Shown here in pieces: positions 57,358 to 64,000 of a stretch of 64,000 bases of DNA. The stretch is from NCBI RefSeq assembly GCF_016919165.1, contig NZ_JAFFPS010000006.1, forward strand, positions 1 through 64,000, given 5' to 3'. The notes below the pieces were generated by a model. That model did not search any database. It was given only the letters and a program-made list of their open reading frames with translations, and was not told the origin of the DNA. Positions within the stretch are counted from its first letter, which is position 1. The number at the start of each line of letters is the position of its first letter. Both the position numbers and the translations under genes were made by a program. This DNA comes from Leptospira chreensis (GTDB lineage: Bacteria > Spirochaetota > Leptospiria > Leptospirales > Leptospiraceae).

Positions 57358-57771
57358 ATGGGGATCACAACCGAATACCAATCTGCCTTTGCATCCAGCT
57401 TCCAAGAATTTTTTGGAAATGCTAAGGATATAGGTTGGGAACTTTATCATTTGAGTTCAGAACCAGAAAACGATTTTCCAACTTGGCTCACCTTCACCAT
57501 TAGAAATCCGTTAGGTGGCAGGGCATTGGTATTTCGTTACCATCGCTTAGAGAATAAATTTTATGCTCATCTCAAAGTCCAAGTCATTCCCGGAGAAGAA
57601 AATTGGAGTCTTGACCAATTGTTTCATAAAAAAGGATACACCGACCTTGATGCCGATGATATCCTTTCTTCTGGAGGAGAGTGGTTATTCCATTCCTTGG
57701 CACGCCACTACTTTGGAATCATTATTTCTTTTTGTCCTAGGATCTTAGAACCCGATTACTTTTTAGACTGA
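57358..57771 (+). CDS. Protein of unknown function
   Basis: A 137-residue soluble protein without signal peptide. It reads as an alpha/beta domain (ASSFQEFFGNAKDIGWELYH, WLTFTIRNPLGGRALVFRYH, KFYAHLKVQVIPGEENWSLD). The C-terminus ends in aromatic and acidic residues (RILEPDYFLD). I recognise no family. There is little sign of a ribosome site before ATG 57358 (AAAAACAA). Its end overlaps the YihY gene by 16 bases in convergent orientation. Confidence 0.55.
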   Translation: MGITTEYQSAFASSFQEFFGNAKDIGWELYHLSSEPENDFPTWLTFTIRNPLGGRALVFRYHRLENKFYAHLKVQVIPGEENWSLDQLFHKKGYTDLDADDILSSGGEWLFHSLARHYFGIIISFCPRILEPDYFLD

Positions 57772-58592
57772 GGTTTTTTGTTTCGATCATCCGCAAGGAC
57801 TTGGTTCCATAAAAATCCCCAAATAAAAAATGTAGAGTTGATATAGGTGTACAACATTAGCACTACCATTTTGGAAATCAAATCATAGGCTAAGGAATAA
57901 TTCACTCCTACGTTTTTCATTTTGAGATAGCCTTGGAATCCAAAACTCATTCCAAGAACGAGTAGTGACGCAAAAATCGCACCCGGTAAATTTTCTTTTA
58001 AAGTCGTTTTTGCTTTGGTAATATAAGCATAATAGAATGTAAACAAACCAATGCTATATGGCAAAATGATCAGCGATACCGATAAATAAGGATTGTATCT
58101 GAAAAACCCAAATCGAAACTTTTGAAACAAAAATCGTTCCGCGGCAACCATTCCAAATGTCAGATAAAAATACAAAACAAGCAGTAGTAGAGAGATCACT
58201 AACAATCGAAAGTTGATCCACTGGGATGCAATAAAACCCACCTTAGTTTCATCCCGAGAGATAAACCGAAGTGCTTTGGAGATAGTTCCAAAGATAGTCA
58301 AACTAGAAAAAAACGAAATGGCAATGCTAAGAGCAATCACATTATAACTTTTAACCTTCGTTAGATTTTCCACACTTTTGTCTATGGGTTGAAAAATGGG
58401 TGCCGGTAGAAATTTACCGATTTGGTCCGTCATCAAATTGATGGTTCTTGGATCTTGCAAAAGCCCAAGGAGAGTCACAAAGACAACCAGAAGCGGGAAT
58501 AAGGTCAAAAGGAAGGTAAACGAAAGTTCCGAAGCTAGGCCATGGACATCGTACAAGTACACTTCACTAAAAAATCGTCGGAGGCGTTTCAT
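57756..58592 (-). CDS. YihY/BrkB-family membrane protein
   Basis: A 278-residue inner-membrane protein with six membrane segments. Family marks are LASELSFTFLLTLFPLLVVF in the first segment, SSLTIFGTISKALRFISRDE after the second, RFFRYNPYLSVSLIILPYS-type loops and the C-terminal YTYINSTFFIWGFLWNQVL. Once called ribonuclease BN, the family has no proven RNase activity and is thought to act in transport or envelope function. The 3' end overlaps the unknown gene at 57358-57771. Confidence 0.88.
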   Translation of the reverse strand: MKRLRRFFSEVYLYDVHGLASELSFTFLLTLFPLLVVFVTLLGLLQDPRTINLMTDQIGKFLPAPIFQPIDKSVENLTKVKSYNVIALSIAISFFSSLTIFGTISKALRFISRDETKVGFIASQWINFRLLVISLLLLVLYFYLTFGMVAAERFLFQKFRFGFFRYNPYLSVSLIILPYSIGLFTFYYAYITKAKTTLKENLPGAIFASLLVLGMSFGFQGYLKMKNVGVNYSLAYDLISKMVVLMLYTYINSTFFIWGFLWNQVLADDRNKKPQSKK

Positions 58593-58702
58593 GCGGTCAG
58601 TTTGGAACTTGTCTGTATTTTTGTCTTATTTTTCTTGCAGTCTCCAATCTTACGGAAACCCTGGAAGAATCTCAGTGACGTACCTAAAAGGGGAAAACTT
58701 CC

Positions 58703-58864
58703 ATGTCAGAAGAAAAAGAAAATAAGAACAAAAAAATCGCGAAGATGACGGTCGAAGAAATTGACGCGGCCATTAAAAAGTCTGTCGAAACCATGAACGG
58801 CGAATCAAGCCTTTATGTGAAACACCTTCGCGAAAGAAAGGCGGAACTTCTAGCCAAGAAATAA
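58703..58864 (+). CDS. Small charged protein of unknown function
   Basis: A 53-residue protein too short for standard ORF lists. It starts at ATG 58703 behind AAGGGGAAAA and ends just before a GC-rich hairpin at 58885. The sequence (MSEEKENKNKKIAK, then TVEEIDAAIKKSVETMNG and YVKHLRERKAELLAK) is lysine/glutamate-rich and probably one or two helices. A cytoplasmic location is likely. I recognise no family, but ribosome site and terminator support a real gene. Confidence 0.65.
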   Translation: MSEEKENKNKKIAKMTVEEIDAAIKKSVETMNGESSLYVKHLRERKAELLAKK

Positions 58865-58884
58865 GGTTAGTTCCTCCTAAATTC

Positions 58885-58905
58885 CCCGCCGAACCGGCGG
58901 GTTTT
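58885..58905 (+). terminator. GC-rich hairpin after the 53-residue protein gene
   Basis: CCCGCCG (58885-58891) pairs with CGGCGGG (58895-58901), with a 3-base loop and then four T. It ends 9 bases before the ABC-F start codon, so it may be an attenuator as well as a terminator. Confidence 0.6.
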
Positions 58906-58913
58906 CACACCCC

Positions 58914-60854
58914 TTGATCCAATTCATCCAAATCCACCAACACTTCGGCCCCAAAGTTCTCTTTGAGGGATTCAGCTGGCATATCAAACCAGGGTGTCGT
59001 GTTGCCATCGTGGGGCCCAACGGCTCCGGAAAAACCACGCTTTTCCAGATGGCGGCCGGAAAGATGAAACCCGAATCCGGGGAAGTCATTCGTTCCAAAA
59101 ATACCGTCCTTTCTCTTTTTCAACAGATCCCAGAATTCAGCCCCGAAACTTCGGTGATAGATACGGTTCTCGATGAAAACAAACTCTATGCTGAGTATGA
59201 TGGGAAACGAAAGAATATCGAATCCAAATTCGAAACCATAGATCATGAAGATCCAGCGTTTGAAGAACTCTTACACGAACAAAGTGATCTGGAAGAATTT
59301 GCCCACTTACACGACTTACACGGTCTAGAGGCGAGAGCTAAAAAAATCCTATCGGGTCTTGGTTTTTCCACGGCCGACTTCGTACGCAAAACCAAAGAGT
59401 TTTCGCCGGGTTACCACCACCGCATTGGTCTTGCCATTGCCCTACTCAACCCACATAATTTATTACTTTTGGATGAGCCCACAAACCATTTGGATGATAA
59501 AACCAAATCTTGGTTAGCTGACTTTCTTGTCTCACAGAACCAAGCCTTTGTTCTTGTGACCCATGATCCTGAATTTTTAAACCAAACCGTCGATACCATT
59601 ATTGAAATCAATCCTCATGGAACTTTTGAATTCCAAGGAAGTTTGGAAGAATTTTTTGAAGCCAAAAATGAAATCCAAGAACAACTGAAAGCCCAATTCG
59701 AAAAAGAAGAAACTTATCTTAAGAGCCGAATGGAATGGGTGGAACGTTTCCGTGCCCAAGCAACCAAAGCAAGACAAGTCCAGTCAGTCATCAAACGTTT
59801 GGAAAAAAGAGACCGAGTCGACAATCCAGAAGAATCTTTCTGGAACCAAAAACCAGACTACCAATTCCAATTTGTTCCTTCGAGTAATATCATCCTTCGA
59901 TTAGAAAATGCTTCTTTTTCTTATCCTGATAAAAATACAGGAGTGAAAAAACAGATATTTGAAAATGCTGAGATTGAAATCTCGGCAGGCGACAAAGTAG
60001 CGTTAGTTGGTCCCAATGGAGCAGGAAAATCAACTCTGATGCGTTGTCTTTTGGAAAGACACAAATTAGATTCTGGATCCCTCTATTATGGCCCGAAAAC
60101 CAAACTGGGATACTTTTCCCAAACCCACGGGGAAGATTTGGACGAAGGTCTCAATCTTGTGGAAACAGTCCTAAAAAAATACCCAGAACTGAGCATCGAA
60201 AAAGCAAGAACCCTACTCGGACATTTTGCCTTTCCAGGAGATGGGGTATTTAAATCCGTAAAACACCTATCAGGTGGAGAGCAGAGCCGGCTCCGATTGG
60301 CCCTTCTTGTCAACCATCCCACCAATTGCCTATTTTTAGATGAACCCACAAACCATTTGGACATTGTGATTCGGGAAGCCATCAAAAGGTCCCTCGTCGA
60401 CTTTCCGGGAAGCCTACTCATCATCAGCCACGACCCCGATTTTATGAAGGGCCTTTGTAACCGCACCTTCCAACTCTCGGGAGGAGTGTTACAAAACCTA
60501 AATTGCAGCTTTGACGACTACCTCAAGTTCCATAAGGAAGATGAAAAGGAGTCTCCTGCCTCGAATACTTCGGGCAAACCAAAATTTGAAGAAAAAAAAG
60601 CAAATCCGCAGGCAAGTAAAAACAAACGGAAAAAATTAGAGAAAGAAATTTCCGATTTGGAAGTCCAAATAGAAAGACTGGAAAAAAATAAAAAGGACAA
60701 AGAGGAACTTTTACAGGACCCGGAGTTCTTTAAAAACAGAAGTTTTCAGTTGGAAATGGACACTTATAACGATATTAAAAGAGAGGTTGCTCTCCTTACC
60801 AAACGTTGGGAGGATGCAACTCTAGAACTAGAAGAAATGGGCGGAGTTACATAA
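58914..60854 (+). CDS. ABC-F family ATPase (Uup-like)
   Basis: A 646-residue soluble ATPase with two ABC domains on one chain and no membrane part. First domain: Walker A GPNGSGKT (about 39-46), FSPGYHHRIGLAIALLNPHN signature, Walker B LLLLDEPTNHLDD. Inter-domain linker helices run from about 245 to 305 (QLKAQFEKEETYLKSRMEWV). Second domain: GPNGAGKS, LSGGEQSRLRLALLV, LFLDEPTNHLD. A C-terminal coiled coil (about 560-640; KKLEKEISDLEVQIERLEKN) is Uup-like. Such factors act on ribosomes or translation stress. Translation starts at TTG 58914. It is followed by a rhodanese with a 1-base overlap. Confidence 0.92.
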   Translation: MIQFIQIHQHFGPKVLFEGFSWHIKPGCRVAIVGPNGSGKTTLFQMAAGKMKPESGEVIRSKNTVLSLFQQIPEFSPETSVIDTVLDENKLYAEYDGKRKNIESKFETIDHEDPAFEELLHEQSDLEEFAHLHDLHGLEARAKKILSGLGFSTADFVRKTKEFSPGYHHRIGLAIALLNPHNLLLLDEPTNHLDDKTKSWLADFLVSQNQAFVLVTHDPEFLNQTVDTIIEINPHGTFEFQGSLEEFFEAKNEIQEQLKAQFEKEETYLKSRMEWVERFRAQATKARQVQSVIKRLEKRDRVDNPEESFWNQKPDYQFQFVPSSNIILRLENASFSYPDKNTGVKKQIFENAEIEISAGDKVALVGPNGAGKSTLMRCLLERHKLDSGSLYYGPKTKLGYFSQTHGEDLDEGLNLVETVLKKYPELSIEKARTLLGHFAFPGDGVFKSVKHLSGGEQSRLRLALLVNHPTNCLFLDEPTNHLDIVIREAIKRSLVDFPGSLLIISHDPDFMKGLCNRTFQLSGGVLQNLNCSFDDYLKFHKEDEKESPASNTSGKPKFEEKKANPQASKNKRKKLEKEISDLEVQIERLEKNKKDKEELLQDPEFFKNRSFQLEMDTYNDIKREVALLTKRWEDATLELEEMGGVT

Positions 60855-61195
60855 TGGTACCGGAAATTGATGTAGTAAGTTTTAAAAAACGATTGGATGC
60901 ACGTGCAGAAGGAAAGGATGATTTTTTTGTATTGGATGTAAGAAATCCGAATGAACAACAAATTGCTCTAGTTCCTGGTACAGACAAACTCATTCCCGTT
61001 AGTGAACTTGCTGCTCGTGTTGAAGAATTGAAAAACCAAATCGATAAAGAAATTTTGGTGTACTGCCGTTCAGGCGGAAGGTCAGGAATGGCTTGCGGAA
61101 TTTTGGCCCAAGCAGGATTCAAATCTTATAAAAACGTAGCTGGTGGAACCCTTGCCTATTCCGATTTAGTAGACCCTTCCATGCAAAAGTATTAA
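60854..61195 (+). CDS. Rhodanese-like sulfurtransferase domain protein
   Basis: A 113-residue single-domain protein, started at ATG 60854 (TAATG overlap with the ABC-F stop). The active-site loop is ILVYCRSGGRSGMACGILAQ with the catalytic cysteine. The fold signatures FFVLDVRNPNEQQ and the C-terminal YKNVAGGTLAYSD are typical. Rhodaneses carry sulfane sulfur for tRNA thiolation, cluster repair or detoxification; the partner cannot be inferred. It is probably cotranscribed with the ABC-F and DAHP-synthase genes (2-base gap). Confidence 0.92.
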   Translation: MVPEIDVVSFKKRLDARAEGKDDFFVLDVRNPNEQQIALVPGTDKLIPVSELAARVEELKNQIDKEILVYCRSGGRSGMACGILAQAGFKSYKNVAGGTLAYSDLVDPSMQKY

Positions 61196-61197
61196 TT

Positions 61198-62247
61198 ATG
61201 AAACCTACAGCCAATTTAAGAATTTTAGAACAACATAACCTTATCCCTCCTTCTGTTATCATCGAAGAACTTCCGCTCACTGATGAGGCTTGCGAAGTAG
61301 TCGTACGCACCAGAAGCGAAATTTCTGATATCATCCATGGAAAAGACAACAAGCGAATGTTAGTTGTCGTTGGACCATGTTCTGTTCACGACATCGGTGC
61401 CGTAATGGAATATGCATCCAAACTCAAACCAAAAATTGAAGAATTCAAAAACGAACTCCTCATCGTCATGAGAGTGTATTTTGAAAAACCAAGAACCACT
61501 GTGGGTTGGAAAGGACTCATCAACGATCCCGATTTAGATGGATCATTTCATATCAACAAAGGCCTCCAACTGGCCCGCAAGCTCTTGTTAGATTTAAATA
61601 ATATGGGAATCCCTTGCGGAACCGAATTTTTAGATGTGATTTCTCCCCAATACATTGCTGATTTAGTCGCTTGGGGTGCCATTGGTGCAAGAACGACAGA
61701 AAGCCAAGTCCATCGTGAATTGGCATCGGGTCTCTCTGCCCCGATTGGTTTTAAAAATGGAACGGATGGAAATGTTCAAATTGCTGTGGATGCCATTCGT
61801 TCTGCAGGTTCCAGCCATCATTTTCTCTCTGTGACCAACCAAGGAAGTAGTGCTATCTTTCGTACTGCGGGGAATAAAGACACTCATGTCATTTTACGCG
61901 GGGGAAACAAAGGGCCTAACTATGATGAGGCGTCTGTCACTGAGGTTTGTGCTCAAATCGAAAAAGCGGGCCTACCAGCAAAAGTCATGGTAGACTGTTC
62001 TCATGGCAATAGCCAAAAAGACTATCGCAAACAACCGAGTGTGATTGATGCAGTCGCGGAACAATTTGCCAATGGCAGTAACCATATTTTAGGTGTGATG
62101 ATTGAAAGCCATCTGAAAGAAGGAAACCAGTCCATCGATGCCAAACCACTCACTTATGGTCAGTCCATCACGGATGCTTGTGTCTCTTGGGAAACGACAG
62201 TTCCTATGTTCGAACGATTGGCAGAAGCCGCTAAAAAGAGAAAATAG
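61198..62247 (+). CDS. aroF: 3-deoxy-7-phosphoheptulonate synthase (DAHP synthase, class I)
   Basis: A 349-residue enzyme for the first step of the shikimate pathway, joining phosphoenolpyruvate and erythrose 4-phosphate. The AroF/G/H class is shown by LVVVGPCSVHDIGAVMEYAS, RVYFEKPRTTVGWKGLINDP, GARTTESQVHRELASGLSAP, IGFKNGTDGN and MVDCSHGNSQKDYRKQ. Length and N-terminal regulatory extension fit the E. coli type. Which aromatic amino acid inhibits it is not readable, so the isozyme symbol is nominal. It converges on panB with a 3-base gap. Confidence 0.95.
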   Translation: MKPTANLRILEQHNLIPPSVIIEELPLTDEACEVVVRTRSEISDIIHGKDNKRMLVVVGPCSVHDIGAVMEYASKLKPKIEEFKNELLIVMRVYFEKPRTTVGWKGLINDPDLDGSFHINKGLQLARKLLLDLNNMGIPCGTEFLDVISPQYIADLVAWGAIGARTTESQVHRELASGLSAPIGFKNGTDGNVQIAVDAIRSAGSSHHFLSVTNQGSSAIFRTAGNKDTHVILRGGNKGPNYDEASVTEVCAQIEKAGLPAKVMVDCSHGNSQKDYRKQPSVIDAVAEQFANGSNHILGVMIESHLKEGNQSIDAKPLTYGQSITDACVSWETTVPMFERLAEAAKKRK

Positions 62248-62250
62248 GTT

Positions 62251-63057
62251 TTAAGTATCAGAAAAAACGTGGGCTTCCGATGGATACTCACGTTTAGAAA
62301 CTTCGCGGTGGTAAAGATTCACCGCATCCTTCACTGCCCCACTCAAATTCCCAAACTTCTTTAAAAACTTAGGATGGAAGTCCTCATTGAGGCCGAGTAA
62401 ATCCTGCATCACAAGCACTTGGCCCGAGGTATACTTTCCGGCCCCAATTCCAATGGTAGGAATGCGAATGGATTCTGTAATTTCTTTCCCTAAGGACTCG
62501 GGAACCATCTCGAGTAATAAGGCAAAGGCGCCTGCTTCCGCGATATCTCTAGATTTGCGAATCATTTTGGAACGAGCGGCCTCGGTTTTTCCTTGGACAC
62601 GGTGTCCCCCGAGAGTATGAACTGACTGGGGTGTGAGCCCCAAATGTGCGAAAACAGGAATCCCGGATTCTGTCATCCTCTTGGTAAGTTCGATGATAAA
62701 TTCAGAATCCCCTTCCAGTTTCACACAAGAAGCATTGGTTTCTTTGAGCACACGGCCCGCAGAACGAATCCCTTCTTCAATCGATGTTTGGTAAGATAAA
62801 AAAGGCAAATCAGCAATGATGGTTTTGTCCGGAGCTCCCTTACAAACCGCCTTTGTATGGTAGATGATTTCATCCAGTGTGACTGGAAGTGTGGACTGGT
62901 TTCCTTGGATCACCATTCCGAGAGAATCTCCCACAAGTAAACAATCTACTTCGGTTCGGTTAAAGAGAGTGGCAAAGGTATAATCGTAACAAGTAACAAC
63001 GGAGATTGGTTCTCCCGCATCGTATTTTTTCTTATACTGTAGAATAATGTTTTTCAT
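62251..63057 (-). CDS. panB: 3-methyl-2-oxobutanoate hydroxymethyltransferase
   Basis: A 268-residue enzyme of pantothenate (coenzyme A) synthesis that adds hydroxymethyl from methylene-tetrahydrofolate to ketoisovalerate. Signatures are VVTCYDYTFATLFNR, LLVGDSLGMVIQGNQSTLPV (metal Asp), the VKLEGDSEF loop, AHLGLTPQSVHTLGG and PTIGIGAGKYTSGQVLVMQD. The start ATG lies 26 bases inside the end of folK, giving a coupled folK-panB pair. The C-terminal tail is slightly longer than the E. coli enzyme. Confidence 0.96.
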   Translation of the reverse strand: MKNIILQYKKKYDAGEPISVVTCYDYTFATLFNRTEVDCLLVGDSLGMVIQGNQSTLPVTLDEIIYHTKAVCKGAPDKTIIADLPFLSYQTSIEEGIRSAGRVLKETNASCVKLEGDSEFIIELTKRMTESGIPVFAHLGLTPQSVHTLGGHRVQGKTEAARSKMIRKSRDIAEAGAFALLLEMVPESLGKEITESIRIPTIGIGAGKYTSGQVLVMQDLLGLNEDFHPKFLKKFGNLSGAVKDAVNLYHREVSKREYPSEAHVFSDT

Positions 63058-63505
63058 GGTTTAGTTCCAAAAAGAGTGCATAAACTCCAATTTCTCCCAT
63101 ATCAGTTAACAATTGTTTAATGAACGGTCTAGAATAAAGCGAATGGTGGGGAAGGTGTAAAAAATCTGTTTTCATTACTACTGCTTCGTAAGTAAGAATA
63201 TCGATATCAATTTCACGAGGACCTTTCCAAGATCTACGTTTACGACCTAGTTTGTCTTCAATTCCTTGTAATGAATCCAATAAACAAGGTAGTGTGAGAG
63301 CAGAGGATGCCATCACTTTCAAAATTTGGTTTAGAAAGTAAGGTTGGTTGGTATTTTCTAAAGGAGCAGTTTCCAATCTTTCTGATTGTTTTAAAATTTG
63401 AACTTCGGGTAGAGTCGAAATTTCCCAAATTGCCTGGTCCATAAAATGATGTCTGTCACCAATGTTGGAACCGAGAGACAAAAAGGCAATGTTGGAATAT
63501 TTCAT
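63032..63505 (-). CDS. folK: 2-amino-4-hydroxy-6-hydroxymethyldihydropteridine pyrophosphokinase
   Basis: A 157-residue folate-pathway kinase. The family marks are LSLGSNIGDRHHFMDQAI at the N-terminus, NQPYFLNQILKVMAS, the lid RKRRSWKGPREIDIDILTYE with the metal-binding Asp pair, and LHLPHHSLYSRPFIKQLL. It transfers pyrophosphate from ATP to hydroxymethyldihydropterin. It follows the DnaC-like gene by 4 bases and overlaps panB by 26 bases. Confidence 0.95.
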   Translation of the reverse strand: MKYSNIAFLSLGSNIGDRHHFMDQAIWEISTLPEVQILKQSERLETAPLENTNQPYFLNQILKVMASSALTLPCLLDSLQGIEDKLGRKRRSWKGPREIDIDILTYEAVVMKTDFLHLPHHSLYSRPFIKQLLTDMGEIGVYALFLELNHEKHYSTV

Positions 63506-63509
63506 GATC

Positions 63510-64000
63510 TTACCTCTTTACAAACTTAGTGCGATAGTCCGGACACTTTAATTCAATTTCTTTGGTCATTTCCATAAGCCGTGAATAAATGCGACCTTGG
63601 CCCCGATCTCTCCACTCCACAAGCGAGTGGTTCGAAGTGAGAAGAGTGAGTTTCTCTTGTTCATAACGACTATCAATGAGATCGTATAACTTACGATTGT
63701 TGAATTCGGATTCCTTTTGGACGCCAAAATCATCAATGATAAGAACATCAACGTTTGCAAATTCCTTTTCGATGGAACGTTCTTGCCCATGAGTTTCGCT
63801 ATCGGATTGGTAAGTGTCACGAATGGCAGACAAAAAGTCTTTGTTTACCTTGGCATACTTACAAGTGATTCCATAACGAAAGATGAGTTCATTTAATATG
63901 ACGCAGGCAAGTAAGGTTTTCCCAGACCCTGTCCCACCCCAAAGGTAAAAACCTTGTGGGGAAAAATCGGGATTTTTAAATTTATGAACCAGTTCATTGG
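63510..64000 (-). CDS. DnaC/DnaI-like ATPase (helicase-loader type), cut by window edge
   Basis: A 163-codon partial frame open to the right edge. It holds an AAA+ core: Walker A LWGGTGSGKTLL, a sensor helix region, Walker B ANVDVLIIDDFG and sensor-1-like LTLLTSNHSLVEW, with the arginine-finger-like GRIYSRLMEM. This fits DnaC/DnaI helicase loaders or the related IstB type; the chromosomal context (folK-panB operon) and absence of a transposase favour the loader. A TTG near 63831 is not the real start, since the reading frame continues upstream with the Walker A motif. Confidence 0.85.
   Translation of the reverse strand, partial: NELVHKFKNPDFSPQGFYLWGGTGSGKTLLACVILNELIFRYGITCKYAKVNKDFLSAIRDTYQSDSETHGQERSIEKEFANVDVLIIDDFGVQKESEFNNRKLYDLIDSRYEQEKLTLLTSNHSLVEWRDRGQGRIYSRLMEMTKEIELKCPDYRTKFVKR

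Noticed and set aside
1..64000. tRNA, rRNA, CRISPR, insertion sequence or prophage
   Set aside because: No conserved tRNA arms, repeat-spacer array, transposase, integrase or phage structural gene was recognised by eye; a covariance-model search could still find a small RNA.

Overview
The window reads as chromosome of a Leptospira-type spirochaete, most likely a saprophytic or low-virulence species. Supporting signs are a base composition around 40% G+C, many lipoproteins with loose spirochaetal lipoboxes, a DUF1574/MBOAT pair, a stand-alone ftsQ-ftsA-ftsZ cluster, several SpoIIE-type phosphatases and GGDEF/EAL proteins, and TTG starts on housekeeping genes. The genus call is inference from gene content; no rRNA or tRNA gene is visible. 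Coding density is high and there is no insertion sequence, prophage, CRISPR array or integrase.

Layout. 1-7.7 kb (minus): a tightly overlapping operon of a SpoIIE-TPR phosphatase, a CrtC/AttH lipocalin-like protein, two YejB/YejE-like permeases, two separate ATPases and an AsmA-family protein cut by the window edge. 7.7-13 kb: ispF and nadA, small lipoproteins, and an LpoB-like/COG3014 lipoprotein pair. 13-16.1 kb (minus): ftsQ-ftsA-ftsZ. 16.2-16.9 kb: a small secreted protein with its own terminator and three matching palindromes upstream. 16.9-21.5 kb (minus): an exported caspase-like protease and a DUF1574/MBOAT acyltransferase pair. 21.5-36.7 kb (mostly plus): recQ, dihydroorotase, two GGDEF-EAL proteins, pheT, a 7TM-DISM/SpoIIE phosphatase, a gamma-carbonic-anhydrase-like protein, an MFS transporter, a thioesterase and a CDF metal exporter.

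36.7-38.8 kb: a glutathione S-transferase and a PhlG-like hydrolase divergent from a TetR regulator, with an inverted repeat between them. 38.9-45.2 kb: mltA, then the conserved rpmH-rnpA-yidD-yidC-jag-mnmE cluster. 45.3-50 kb: a lysine-rich secreted peptide, a Vps62-like lipoprotein, an ankyrin protein and a GMC oxidoreductase. 50-58.6 kb: an RND pump, a FrnE-like DsbA protein, an exported nitroreductase-like protein, a TauE/SafE permease, small unknowns and a YihY/BrkB membrane protein. 58.7-64 kb: a 53-residue peptide, an ABC-F ATPase, a rhodanese, DAHP synthase, and the opposing dnaC-like, folK, panB set.

The main themes are envelope biology (division, peptidoglycan, lipoproteins, transport), second-messenger and phosphatase signalling, and core metabolism. 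I see no obvious defence island or new multi-gene system. The best leads are the triple-palindrome promoter of the small secreted protein, the periplasmic caspase with carbohydrate-binding-like tail domains, the split Yej-type transporter operon, the degenerate repeats between mltA and rpmH, and the start-codon problems at rnpA and the TetR gene.
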